A stretch of DNA of 64,000 bases, taken from the NCBI GenBank assembly GCA_030141605.1, contig JAQGDQ010000376.1, forward strand, positions 163,231-227,230. Direction: 5' to 3'. The position numbers and the translations under genes were made by a program. How positions within the stretch are numbered: position 1 is the stretch's first letter; the number at the start of each line of letters is the position of its first letter. This DNA comes from Tubiluchus corallicola (lineage: Eukaryota; Priapulida; Priapulimorpha; Priapulimorphida; Tubiluchidae). Below the pieces are notes generated by a model that was not told the origin of the DNA, made no database searches, and worked only from the letters and a program-made list of their open reading frames with translations. Of the stretch, positions 51,201 through 63,659 are shown piece by piece.

Positions 51201-52200
51201 ATTTTAACTAAGTAGTGTATTTTCATATGATGTGTAAATATCTCATATAAAAAATTAACAGTAATAAAAGTTTCATTTTAAAATAAACATTGTCAATGCA
51301 CTAACGTGTTCTTAGCACTTTAACTCAGTAGGTTGGAAAACCCTAACGACGCCCCTGCTATTACAGACATTGAGCAGGAAGAATTCTAAAAGCAAAATAA
51401 AAGAAATCTGCCCTCGAGTCAGGTAAACACGCCAGTTTATCTAGCAGAAGGCTAAACACTACCATGTCAGCGCTACCTCCGACATAAGGCGCGCAAAAAA
51501 CTCCAACTCAAAAATATGGGAGACTTCATATGGTTTATGCATCTAACAGCGGTAACCGCGACAAAACTGCAAACTGACAGTACCGTTAATGTGTTATACA
51601 CATTGTTTTGGCGTTACTTAGAGACAGTTGACTTAATGATAAAAAATAATTACCGAAATAGTCTTCCTTCAAATTAATTCAAAATCGAGAACACTAGTTT
51701 TTTTCAACAATCAGTTACTTTTAACTTAGACAATTAGCAGAAGAAAAATAATCACAGCAAGCAATTCTGAGTTTTTGCAGGCAATATGCGAACTCTTTAG
51801 AATATAACACGATTTTTTGCAACCATTTTCTGTCTGCCTAGCTAGATATTTTTGTGTTGGCTTTCGTGGCCTCTTAAAAAACAGACAAAACTTATATTTC
51901 TAGATACGATACTGTGAATACGTCTGCTCCTCCCAATCACCAATGGCGAGCAGGTGCACATCAATGGCATTAGTATTTTCGATAATGGATGACAAACATA
52001 TTAAAATCTTTAAGTTATTATCTTTTGATAAAGCTTCTTCTGAGGTGATTCCCGTATTGAATTAAACACTCTATTACAAACAATCTTAATAAATTTATAT
52101 TACTTAGGCAGGCATTTTAATTCCTTGACGTATTAACAGGTAATTATTATTGTTGCATAAGAACATCGCACAACCTTCAGAGCTACTGTTGAGAGCATCG
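48297..52200. other. Noncoding stretch upstream of the ORP gene
   Basis: It contains the ORP promoter/5' UTR region, not resolved further. A block similar to tagtaccata(c/t)(c/t)agatgc occurs near 49740 and 50030, and a related aaccggtataccatacagta near 49033, suggesting remains of another repeat. The segment 50695-51350 is unusually GC-rich for the window and may be repeat-derived. No coding exon was recognised. Confidence 0.45.
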
Positions 52201-52209
52201 TAATTAAAT

Positions 52210-53950
52210 GATTAATCATCTGGTTGTGGCTTCTGTGGTTTCTCGCCCTTCTTCCCTTGTATGGGCAAACGATGAAATCGATTGCAAGGGTTCTTCAAAC
52301 ACTGTAGCACTTTTATTCTTCTTCAAAATTTACTTCACCTACTTCCTTCAAAATGCTTTTCCTATAAAACAAACAATCATTCACATATTTAGATGCATTC
52401 AACAAATTTTCACTACAACAGTTTTATCATCCTCTGTTGAGACTTTACCTGGATTTTCTCTAAACCTTTTGTATTTGCCACAAGTAAACAAATGTTCTGT
52501 TGTGTCTAATTCACTATCGCACATAGGACGTATTAAATTTCTTATAAATGAACCCTTAAAATTTGCTTTACTTTGACCATATTAAGACTTAAATCCAAAA
52601 TATTTTTAACTTCTGCATGACTGAATTTTGTTAAATAATCCTTCTGTTATCGTTTATTGCTTTCCAAAAATCTTAATTTTGAGCTCTTATTTATATTTTC
52701 ACTGCATTTGACTTGTATCACAGCCGTTATTTTAAATTTTAGGTATTTTTTCACTCTGAGTTCTTTTTATTTTTCACATATTCCTTGTCAATATTAATTC
52801 CGTAAATGGTTGCAATTTTTTCAATTTCACTATGCCAGTTATCATCCTGTCGGTACTTCATTTGCTGTGCTACAACTTTGCTGGCTAACCTTTCACTTCA
52901 TGATATTAATAGAGTTGTATAAAACGTAATTTTTTGTACCAGATACGTTCTTCAATTGGCCAAATTCCCAATTCTGATATTAACCCGCAGTAACTAGTAG
53001 TTTTAGCCATTCCCAACATTATTGACTTATCTTGAATACTTTCCAGTGCATCAAACTCATTTCTTTTCATGTGTGTTTGACCAAGTTCCAGGATTATAAA
53101 TTAATGATTGTATTGCAAGTGAATTTTTAGTTTTATTTCTATTGACATTCCGACATTATTAATATTTGCTGAGGAGTTAACATAGCTGATTTTGAATTCG
53201 TTCTGCTCTTTTCGCTTTTCAATTAACGTCTTATAAGTGTTTTCCTCTTTTAGCCGATCACCAATGTATTTATAGCTTTGTGTTTCTCCTTTGCTATTTT
53301 TTTCTTTAAGTGAGGGAATTATTTTCTTTCTAGTCATCTTTGTTCGCATTGACTGCGTTTTTTTAACTTTGAACTTTATTCTTTTTAACTCTTCTGTTTT
53401 CTTACAATTTTTAATCATTCTTTAATTGTATTTCCTACCCTAAAATATCATCTACATACACCATCATTTCTGTTTCAAGCTCTGGAGTTATTGTTGTTTT
53501 TGTTTTTTTCAAGAGAATTTATATTATTTACTGCTGCACAGCACAAAAGTGGACCTAACAGGGTTCCCTACCTAACAGATTCCTTTATTTTAATTTCCTT
53601 AGTGATGCCAACTGGTGTGTCAATAACAGCATTATGCTACGTCATTCAAATTGAAAATTAACTCACAAATGTGTGCTGGTATCCCTAAACGTCACATTTC
53701 AACTACTGCATCTTTAAGCCAAGGCTTATCGAAGCATTTTTCTATATCAAAAATGTCAAGTAAATATCATTGTTTAAAAATTTATCATAGTTTGAAATTG
53801 CTATAATAATAGTGAATGGGTGATCAGCAGTACTTCGATTAGATATTCGACCACACTGACTGATTACGTCAACACACTGAACCGCAGGACTACTAGGGTA
53901 ACATAAACTTTTGCGAGTTGTATGATTAACAGACACTTATTCACACGTGC
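52210..53950 (-). mobile_element. Degenerate non-LTR retrotransposon (LINE) reverse transcriptase remnant
   Basis: On the minus strand the pieces run in order. 53940-53770: RT fingers (STADHPF, NNDIYLTF, then DIEKCFDKPWLKDA). About 53600-53540: a degraded QGxLxGPLL motif. About 53480: the catalytic YVDDIL. 53400-53110: thumb/connection (YKYIGDRLKEENTYK, NNVGMSIEIKLK). About 52600-52500: SHAEVKNILDLSLNM, then the C-terminal part with Cys/His remnants. Numerous stops and frameshifts break the frame, so it is dead. No endonuclease or tail was seen, and the 5' end is truncated at about 53950. Confidence 0.8.
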
Positions 53951-54119
53951 ACGAAAGAATATTATACAAACCAATTGATAAATGAATGTATGTTACAGAG
54001 ATTTATACTAGAGTTTAATGGCTCTGTTTATTTATTTGCAGATTATTACTGTGCAGATGACCTTCAGCAAGCCTCAGTTAAGCAGTAGCAATTAAGTGTG
54101 CTAGAACTGAAATACACAA

Positions 54120-54213
54120 TAGGCGCCACTTAATAGACTCACGATTAATAGATTCAATCGCTTAATTGACTCAAAAACGCCTGGAACGGCTTCTATTTAA
54201 ATATACACGTGTA
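54120..54213 (+). repeat. Small inverted-repeat family, copy 4
   Basis: It starts aggcgccacttaatagactc. The block taatagattcaatcgcttaa is followed by ttgactcaaaaacgcc. Closest to copy 1 at 2850. Confidence 0.65.
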
Positions 54214-56537
54214 TTTTAGTAAATCTGGTAGGCGGCTGTGTTAATTACACTTCACTCTTAGAAAACCAAATTAAAGGAGTTTTTTTATTCCGAGTTAATA
54301 CAAATCAGGATGATTTTGAAATATGTCAGGCTTTCTGCACGAAATTAGGCAAGGACACAAGTCACAATGTGCTTACAGCAAATGTTGTCACATACAAATT
54401 CCATTTCTAAACTAATAAAAGCTTGTGTGTCTGAATGCTATTTTCAGTTGGCTTAAAGTGTACTTTTAAAATGTACCCTTTAGATGGCTGCGGCAGACTT
54501 GCAGCTACTTTATTTCCAAGGATGGTAGTTCTCCAAGGTAAGACTTGCATCTGACATGAGATGGGTTACAGAAGCATAGCTGTTATAAGCATACATCCTC
54601 TGTTAATAGACATTCTTTAGTTGTCACCCATCTGTTTACCGCCTTGATTAACATTGCTTAATTTTGTAACTTGAGTAGGAGTGATAAAACGAAGTTGGAG
54701 ATCAATATATAATTATGAAAGTTAGCTTAATAGTTTACGAAAGAATGACTATATTCCCACGTTATTAAAAATATGAAAGTATGGGGAACACTAAATGAAA
54801 ATAAAAATGGCAAAAAAATAGAATTTTGGCAAAGGAAAATTGTTGTAATTGTTAAAGCAAAGGGTACAAGTTACTGAGCAATGTTACCGATTTGTGGAAT
54901 GTGGCCAATGAAACGACGAGTACACTATAAGCAGTTGATGTGGCTAAGAATTTTCTGTTAGAGATGCAAAAAAGTGTTAATGAACGAGCAAAAAAGTAGT
55001 GCCAGGTAGTTAGACCGACAATAATATAGAGAAACTTGCTCATATGTAAAACATAAAGTAGAAAATAAGTTAAAACTACAAACATCTAGCTCGAAAAAAG
55101 AAATGAAGGAAAATACAGTACTTAACAAGTGAGACATCAAAGACAATAGATGAAAAAACAAAACTAAGATTTCTAAGAAATCATTGGGCGGTGGACAACC
55201 AAGTATCTATTGTTATGCATGAAGACTATCGAAAAATTGGAAGAAACAATAACAAAAGAAGATTACTTCTACAGTTGTCACACACATAACCTGGTTGGAT
55301 TAAAGGATTAACAAAAAAGTACAGAGTTGACCTACAGACAGAGAACAGAAACAACAAACAACAAAGACAAAGGACTGGAAGAAAAATCGGGTTATTAAGA
55401 AGAAAAAGGATCTCACCAAAAGTGCCTGCTGGAAACAGTAGAGGCCACTGAGTAATCCGAGCAGTGACCCAGGCTGAGCCTTGCTCTCAGCATTACACAG
55501 AGAAATATAGTTACACTGTCATTACCAGCAAAATGTTTGGAAGTGAATCTGCAAATTAATTTTCTACTGGTGAAATTTGTTACCGTGCCTTGTTTTAGTT
55601 TGACATTGTCTCCATAAAACGGAAAACACCAAGTTATGGCATAGCCTGGTAGCCAAGAATAAATTGTTAGAAAAAATTGTGTTTACCAATGCATAGAACT
55701 ATTATATCTTAATATAGCTTAGCATGACTCAGAAAGAAAAATTAATGCGGTTTTTCCAGTAAATTTCAAAACATATGGTTGGTATAATTAATTCTGTTTA
55801 ACCAGAATTCTAAAACAGGAACTTGTCATGCAAATGAAGGCTTCCAATAAAGACACAGTTTAAGTCAGATCACAGTTAAAAGATACGTCTGCACAAAATA
55901 ATGGAATTTACTACAATGTTTATACCAACTACAATTTCAAACAGACGAAACTGATCCAAAACATTAATTCAGCAAAATGATTTTTCTATACAGAAATAAT
56001 ATTTTACACATTTCCACTACATGTATGTTTGGCTTTATGCATTTTGTGGCCTATGTACATGCATTAACTTTGTGGACAACAGAGGATTCACGAAGTGAAG
56101 CTGGCACAGGTAGGTATCATAGCTACTGGTGCATCGTTAGTTAATTTTCAGATCAAGCATGACGGGAAGTTCTTGTCAGTGAGGCAGTGAAGTTGTTAAA
56201 ATACATGAGCTAGTTCAATCGTTATGGTAGCAGAAGCCTACCATAATTGTACAGCAAACAGATTTACAATGTTATTATGCTGAAAGCACTTAAAGAAGCT
56301 ATTACATTAAAGAAAAATCACTTTTACAGTGTTTAATAAAAAAGTGTAGCACAGCATACGTTAAATAAAACAAGATACTTAAATAGTGACAGTGCAGGCC
56401 CTACTAACAACATATTTAATTAACAATTATACTTTTAACTCTTACCAGTCAATTCAATAAAAGAGCAAATCTTATCATACCTTTAAGAATTCCAATAGAA
56501 GTTGTGGGAAAGTTAATGCATATATATTTAACAACAT
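54214..56537. other. Noncoding stretch downstream of PRPF6
   Basis: No gene was recognised. The interval 55085-55440 is purine-rich on the plus strand (many GAARAA runs) with no convincing frame. The PRPF6 3' UTR lies at the right end; ATTAAA variants of the poly(A) signal occur at 56332-56337 and near 56415, but no AATAAA was seen close by. Confidence 0.45.
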
Positions 56538-59500
56538 TCAAGTTGGTACAGTTAATGAATTAGCTGTAAGAATTAGCAGCTCATCTACTTTTTTCTTCCA
56601 ATTTTTAATGTCTTTTGACATACTACACCAAGCTTCACCATGCCGGGGCTCACCTAGCTGACACCGTCGCAGCACATCATTTCTCTGCTGTTCTGTCCCA
56701 TGCAGACTTTCAAATTTGAAAAAATAAGCCCATGCATCACCAAAGTCAGGGTCTATTTTCACTGTCCGATTAAACCAGTCACGTGCTTTACTAAGCTTCC
56801 GTTCTGCCCAGAATAATTTGGAAACAGCAAGCAGAACATGCGGATCATGCTCACAACGTTTCAAAGCATCAACACTTTTTGTTTTTCGTTGTGGTCGGGC
56901 TTCCATAAAAATAGCTTCTGCCCACAAAATGCCAGCACTTGGACAATCTTGCATAGCTTTTGCCATCAAAGTCATTGCAACATTCTTTAAGCCACCTTTT
57001 ATTTCCACTCTGACTGCCTCTAGCCAAAGTTCTGGACAGTGAGAATTCTTTAAACGTGCTTTCTCAAGAATTGCTCTTGCCTTGATTATATGATTTAGGC
57101 TAACCTCTAATCTTGCCATGAGACGCCATATTGGAACAGATTGTGGACACTTCTTTACACCCTGGTTGTAGACCTGTCTGGCCTTGTCCATCTGACTCAG
57201 ATGCTCATATATTTGACCATACATCATCCACAGTTTAGGATAGTCTGTGTAGACATCAACAGCTTCTTGTAAAAGTGAGAGTGCTTTCTGTGTATCTCCC
57301 AACATCCACTCTAACTTTGCAGACTTCATCCAGACACGAGCAGTAGGAGCACTGCTACGAGCTTTAGCCAGCAGACGACGAGCCCGCTCGTACTCATTGT
57401 TCTCGCTCTCTAGCTTCACAGCAGCCAACCAAATTTCTTCACTGTTCGGATTTGCCTGAAATGCTAATGCAAGAATACTTCGAGCCGCAGGAATGTCTCC
57501 AGCCAACCATTTAGATTTGGCCCCCATCAACCACAGAACCTCAGCTTTGGGACAGTGGGCTACAGCTTTTTGCAGTAATGTTTCAAGTGACTCACGAGTG
57601 CCATGACTACGCTCAAAATAAGCGGCTCTCAGCCAAACACTCTTTTTACTGGGGAACATTGTGAGAGCATGAGCATACACAGCTCGCGCACATTGATATG
57701 CGCCATTAGCAGCAAATGCCTCAGCATCATCCATCCATGTATGTTTTCTATCCTCATCCTCAATGCCAACACCTATTACAGCACGTATTATAGCTTGACA
57801 GGTATTTATGCTTCCTGCTTGCTCGCACTCGTGGGCATCTTTCAACCACTGATCACGGTTTATCTCAACCATGTTGGCTCTTAGTGAGGTAATCGCTCTG
57901 TCAATGATTTTGCCAACCATGTGGATATTATCATTGGCTTCCTCTAACTTTGCTGCAGTTATCCATACCTGTCGGTCTGTTGGAATGTTCTCACGAGCTT
58001 TATTCAATACTTTACGGGCATTTTCGTAACTTTCAAGGCGTGCAAGTGCCAGCCAGAGCTCCACGCTAGTTGGACAGCATTCCACTGCTCTGCTCAACAA
58101 AATCCTAGCATCATCAACATCTTCCAGTTCAACAGCCACTTTCCAAAGACGTACAGAATTAGGAATCTGTTCCAAAGCTTTGCGAAATACTCGTCTTTTA
58201 CCTTTCAGTTCAGTCTCTAAATCTGCGGCTCGAATCCAAATGCGAACAGAAGACGGAATATGCCTAACTGCTTGAGTAATAACAGCTTTTGCATTATCTC
58301 CTGGTTGTAAACGGGCTGCTTCCAACCAGACATCTTCTGTTTTTGGACAAGCTTCTGTACCTTTCATTATTATATTCCGTGCAGCTTGCACTTTACCTAC
58401 AACCTCTTCTAGTCGAGCCGAAGCAATCCATGCAGGACCATGGTTTGGATTAGTATCTCGCACTGACTTTAACAATAACCTGGCCTTTTTCACGTCATTT
58501 ATGTCTCCTCCATACTCTGGCAACATCGACTGCAAATCAGTAAGGTACCCCTTGGGGTCCACAACAGTTTGGCCAGAAACGGAATCAGAAACCTGGTTCA
58601 ATTTCATATCCATCAAAGTGTTTCGAGCTTGCCCAATCTTACGTAAGTCTAGCTCGCCTGTAGGTGTCGTCAATCCAGGAGTTATGGCGCCAGGAAAGGG
58701 TGTAGTTAGTCCAGCTCCATATGCCTAGAACATCAAATCGTCATTTGAGAAATTTTAAAAGTATGCAGTTATATAATAAGTTTTTTTGCAGGAAAGTTTT
58801 ATATCATATTGCTAGAAACTACCATTGTTTTCATGACTTTTGAAAAATAAAGCATAAGCTAAAAGTGCAATAAAAAGTTTTACGAAGTAGAGACATTTAT
58901 ATACATTTTTAAGAATTTAAGGTATAATAGTTCTTTAATGCACATAGTCACACACACAGTCATACCAATACACGGAAACTTTTGCATTTAAATTCACATG
59001 CACAAAAAAGTAAAGGATACCAAATTTCGATAAATGGCTTAGCAAAATAGCACGATATGGCTCCATAAATAGTAATAGTAGGCATACCAGTTTTCAAAAA
59101 TTTTTAGGTAAAAAATTTGTCTTTCGTTAACAAAAATGAACTGGTGAAACTAATATCGCAAAAATATGAACAATATAACATTATGTTTCATGTACCTTGT
59201 AAGTGTGTGTGTGTGTGTGTGTGTCATGTGAAGCTTTATTCCCCGTTTACGACTTCTATGTTGATACTGCTTCAATAAGACACTAAACAAAATCTTAATA
59301 GCCAAAATATGGGCAAATGATAAATATTTTTGAGAATCATCTTACCCCGCCTGCTGTGTCAATAGATGCTAGTGATCCCTCTCCTAATCCTGCTCTAGCA
59401 AGAACACTGTCTGGAATCGGTGTGATCTTCTCTGTACGGGGGTTACGCTGATGCTTGTTTCTTGAGTCTCCAACTTCAGGAATGCATTTCCATTCATCCT

Positions 59501-62500
59501 CAGACACCTAAGACACAATAACAGAAATGCAGATTTCTTTAAATAGGCCTATATAGTCTACTATCAGCACAGAGAAACTTTGTTACAACACTTAAATGGA
59601 AACTGTTCTAAGTGTACACGTTATACAATTGATATAACGATATACGTTATGCGATATGTTCTGCTTGGTGACACCACACTAGTCATTTGTGCCGCCAAAC
59701 CATACTGCCACCTGCCAATGACTTCTCCAGGCACGCCGCCATAAAAAATCAATGCTGCCGACACATAATAAAATGGCACCATCATTGTGAATTTCCATGA
59801 TAAAAAGAAAAATTTAGTGTCAATAGATAGTTAAGTGAGGTAACCAATATATACGAAGCAGTTTCAAAGGTGGAAAAAAGCAAAGCATAAATAGAAAGTA
59901 ATTAGTACATTCAGAAAATTGTTAAACCCTATTATGTTATGTTGATATTATATTATGTTATAATGATTCAAATGAGCATAAAAAAATCACAGACCATTAC
60001 ACAAAAAAAGAGTTTCCTAGATTGCACTAATTATACCCCGATTATGGTAACTGAAGTCTCACTGTCTTATAGTTTAGCTGTGGCTGTGTCTTTACTGTTA
60101 AAACCGTGAGTAAAATGATTGAACAGTATAATGCGTGAACAGTACTGATTCAGTACACTGCTGCTGTAGGTTTAACCGTTCGATGTTGGAGACACCAATG
60201 AAGAAAGTACTTCAAATGTTGCAGCACTCTGAATGTAAAAATCAAATTATTCTCAGTCAACACGTGTATGTACCTCTGATAATCCTCGCTTTAAATCTGA
60301 AAACATCTGCTGAATCTTTGGTCGTTCCTGGCGATATTTTTCCAGTTCCTCTCTGTATCTTTTTTCCCTGAATAACAAAGATAACAACAATGAAAATTAC
60401 GGAGCACAACACTATTAACGTGGAGTTGTTTCTGAATACTGAACAATAACATAATTGTTCAAGACATTTGCCATCCCTTTGAATGTTAAGGCTGGAAACG
60501 ATCAATAATACAAGTGGTTTGTTTCTAGCAAAATTCTCAATGACAAACCACAGAACAAATATCATAAGTGCTTTAGCAAATTATTAAAACCAAAAATGAG
60601 ATTGTTGACGAAGATTTTGAGAAGATTAAGCACCTCTTCCATACCAGCATCGGCGAGAACTAGGGTTTGTCTTGCAGTTGATATTGCTGTCAAAACACTG
60701 TTCAAGTTGCATCAGAGAACATGAACTTTTTTTACCATCTGTGCTAGTGCCACAATCTTTCCTAATTTATGAAGGAGCTTACTAATTGCAAGAGATAGGC
60801 CAGCCACAAATGTTGACCAAAGTATTCTCACATCATCTTTTTATTAATCTAGCCAAGATTAGGTCCATTCTACAACCTGTGATAAACCAAAGTGTCTATG
60901 ATACACTAAAGTGACTTGGCAACAGTGCTCAGCGATTGCATCTAGTGACTGCCAGCAAGAAATAGAACATGTATATTATAGAAAAAATTTCTATTTTTTG
61001 AGCAAATAGCAACCAGGGACCTGTATCTATTTGATAATCATTCATCAATCATTGAATGATAACCCAGCCTTGATCAAGTGGTAACAGTCTCCTTTATATA
61101 GAAAATGCCATACTTGTATAATTACAAAACAACAATATAAATGTTGCCCATTAAAATTAATATAATAGCAGTCATAAATCTATAGTACAAGCATAAAATT
61201 CACAAGAAAAGAAATAGTATAGCATTGGAATAAAGCTACTTAAATAATTAAGGTTTTAATCCATCTTTTTTGGACATTTTTGTCCCACAAAGCACCTTTT
61301 CATAGTCAAGTAGCGACATTTATCATTTGTTCGAAAATTTCTTTTGATTACTTAATAAAGATTAATGTTAAAATTTTCAAATCTTGTTTACAACGTGTCA
61401 CAGTGAGGCAAATCATTCTGAAAGCAGCGCTTGTTAGAGTGATTTTAACAGTAAAAAAGAAAAGAATGCAAAATAAAACATACAGTGAGCCAGAAGAATT
61501 TAATTATTTAAGCAGGATTTAAAAGAGTTAGTAAGGAGGGGTTAGTGAATGATCACTATGATAGAGCAATGGCTGGAAATCAGATCGTGTTGTAGTTAAT
61601 TACATATTTAAGTCAGATTTCAGCAGGATGAAATCCTGTACTGCTGTGTAGGTCATTATCTCGATTAGTATTAACAACAATAGAGTTATTAAGTTGAAAT
61701 TAGGCACTGTTAATCATATATTAGCCAATAGTAATTAAGGCACTATCATAATAGTAATTGTTAAATTTTTCTGATTTAAAACAAACTTGAATTTTTTAAT
61801 TGATACAGCAGATTTAATGATGGGACATAGAGTGATCCATAATGATGGCCCTGGGTATGTAATAAAATGTTTAGACAGATTTTTTTTCTACTTTGAAAGA
61901 AGTCTGGAAACAAATTGTTATTAGTTTTATACATGCAAACTGTTATGTTCAAATCTACTAAATCATCTATTAGTAAGATATTGTATGTTTTAACATACGG
62001 ACTGCTAATGTGGGCACTTAACTTATAAATTGATCTTAGAAATTTATGCTGCAATGCTCTTATGGAATTAAATTTTGTTTTGTATGTATGCTCCAACAAA
62101 ACAGAACAATAACATAAATATTATAGAATTAGGTTATTATACATTGAGATCATATGTTTTAGTCAGAGAGTTTTCTATATGCATAATAATACCAATATTT
62201 TCAGTTATTTTTAATTTAATCATATGCATGTGAGGTGGCCAGTCTAAGAATCACATCCAAAAATTTACTCAGTTGGTTTTCCATGGATTCAGACACCGTT
62301 TATTACTTTTAAACCATCTAGTGCAGGGGTGTCCAACCTTTTTGAACTGAGGGCCAAGTGTACAACCTTCAAAGTAGTTGCGGGCGGATTAGCAATTTCA
62401 CAACCACAAAAAGACAATGAAGCACAAAATACATTTTATGTTACATTTAAGCTAGAAGAGACAGTCTTGTAAGTTTATGCTTTTGATCAGTTTAATGTGA

Positions 62501-63659
62501 AATCTGGCACTGCTTTTGTTTGCACAAGTAGTCTATGTCTGCTCCAACAGTAGAAGTTGCAATGCGCAATGAAGCTGCCAAATGTTCGTCTGTAAGCAGA
62601 GATCTTGACTTCGATTTCGTGTTTTCGTGCTTCCGAACAGAGCAGTGAACTTCCTGGCGACCTATTAAATTTTGACAAAATAAGAGAAACTTCGCGGGCC
62701 GGATAGAAACGCATGGCGGGCCGGATTCTGGCCCGCGGGCCATATGTTGGACACTCCTGATCTAGTGTTTACAATTCACTGTTAATTGTGATAACATCTT
62801 GTTCCTGTATGCTAGTGGATGAAAAAATAAACTTGTGTCATCTGCAAATGGAAACATATAAGATTGGTTTAGACAATTTTTTAAATCATTAAAGTTAATT
62901 AAAAACAAGATTGGATGCAGAGCTGAATCCTTGTGGGACACCATATGACACTATACGTTCATGGAAAATTTTACCATTGTATCTTATACATTCTATTCAA
63001 TTAGATAAATAGCTTTTTAACCAATTATGTGCACGGTCTCTGATGACGTAGTGATATAATTTTTGCAGCAGAATGGTATGGTCTACTACGTCTGCAAAAA
63101 GTGAGTTTCAGAAGTTTAGTGCAACAACTAGATAAATTTCTTTCCTCCTTTATGAAAAGAAAGTGAGTTGCAAATAAACGAATGAAGCAATGAATGACTG
63201 TTTTTGGGGGGAGATTTAAACAAAGCTATAGGTATTACTTTCTTTTTTGTGTATTATAATGGTGCTGCTTTCTAATAATCTATAAATATGTAGTTGTACG
63301 CAGATGCCAGTTTTTAGCGTATCATCAGTTCACTGGTCACCAGTCACCTTACTGGAGTCCCCATAGGCTTTATCTATAAGCAGTGGTTTGTGACTGGCTA
63401 ATTACACCATCCTGTTATGATTATGTGGTTGCCAATGGCAGCTTCCAGCAATTCTAACTTGTGTTACCTTGTTTAAATAATATTAAATGCAGAAAAAATC
63501 AAAGTGATATGGTACTCTTTTAAAAATGTCAAAAAAAAGAAAAATACCTTCTTTCTTTTCTTCTTTCATCTAGCCTTTTATCAACTGCTTCATAAATAGC
63601 ATCTGCTTCTTCATCGTCCTTTTCATATGGATCTTTGTTGCACAAACTGCCTCCGTATC
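56538..63659 (-). CDS. PRPF6: PRPF6, pre-mRNA-processing factor 6 (5' end outside window)
   Basis: Exons visible, 5' to 3', are 63659-63548, 60367-60274, 59507-59346 and 58724-56538. They are in phase and give about 851 residues; human is 941, so about 85 N-terminal residues lie to the right of the window. The first exons encode the charged N-terminal region ([54 protein letters not shown], then a Pro/Gly/Thr-rich linker [15 protein letters not shown]). The last exon carries [20 protein letters not shown] and then the long array of HAT/TPR helical repeats to the C-terminus (for example [50 protein letters not shown]). PRPF6 bridges U5 and U4/U6 snRNPs in the tri-snRNP and is essential for splicing. 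The protein is very highly conserved and intact here. Confidence 0.97.
59198..59224. repeat. (GT)n microsatellite in a PRPF6 intron
   Basis: A pure run of about twelve GT units. Confidence 0.95.
62316..62323. repeat. Target-site duplication of the hAT element, left
   Basis: The octamer atctagtg is repeated exactly at 62760-62767 on the other side of the element. Confidence 0.9.
62324..62759 (-). mobile_element. 436-bp hAT transposon deletion derivative inserted in the LINE
   Basis: The terminal inverted repeats are CAGGGGTGTCCAAC on the left and CAGGAGTGTCCAAC read inward from the right (one mismatch in 14), followed by gggcc-rich subterminal sequence. It is flanked by the perfect 8-bp duplication atctagtg. 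The interior keeps only the end of a transposase on the minus strand (62650-62492; [18 protein letters not shown], then the terminal KQKQCQISH). This resembles the dimerisation-domain end of Charlie-type transposases domesticated as GTF2IRD2/ZBED5-like proteins. The catalytic part is deleted, so it needs a helper. Confidence 0.92.

Larger units (their letters stand above)
61770..63090 (-). mobile_element. Degenerate CR1/Jockey-like LINE in a PRPF6 intron, split by a hAT insertion
   Basis: On the minus strand, 63090-62945 encodes RT fingers/palm ([26 protein letters not shown], then [12 protein letters not shown]). After a frameshift, 62944-62762 encodes [14 protein letters not shown] and the catalytic FADDTSLFF. 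The hAT element occupies 62324-62759. LINE sequence resumes at 62315 and ends with the typical C-terminal region at 62099-61776 ([40 protein letters not shown]). Several stops and frameshifts make it inactive. It has the same orientation as PRPF6. Confidence 0.85.
60368..63547 (-). other. PRPF6 3.2-kb intron holding nested transposons
   Basis: It begins with GTATTT after the exon ending ...ERRKER and ends TTATTCAG. The right half is filled by a broken LINE that is itself split by a hAT element. The left part (60368-61770) has nothing recognisable. Confidence 0.7.

Noticed and set aside
51330..51365. Possible right end of a hAT element (reverse reads CAGGGGCGTCGTTAGGG)
   Set aside because: I could not find a matching inverted left end or a target duplication.
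53101..53418. 105-codon Lys-rich minus-strand ORF as a separate gene
   Set aside because: It is the thumb/connection segment of the broken LINE reverse transcriptase at 52210-53950.
62487..62743. 75- and 83-codon minus-strand ORFs as host genes
   Set aside because: They are the transposase tail and subterminal sequence of the hAT element at 62324-62759.
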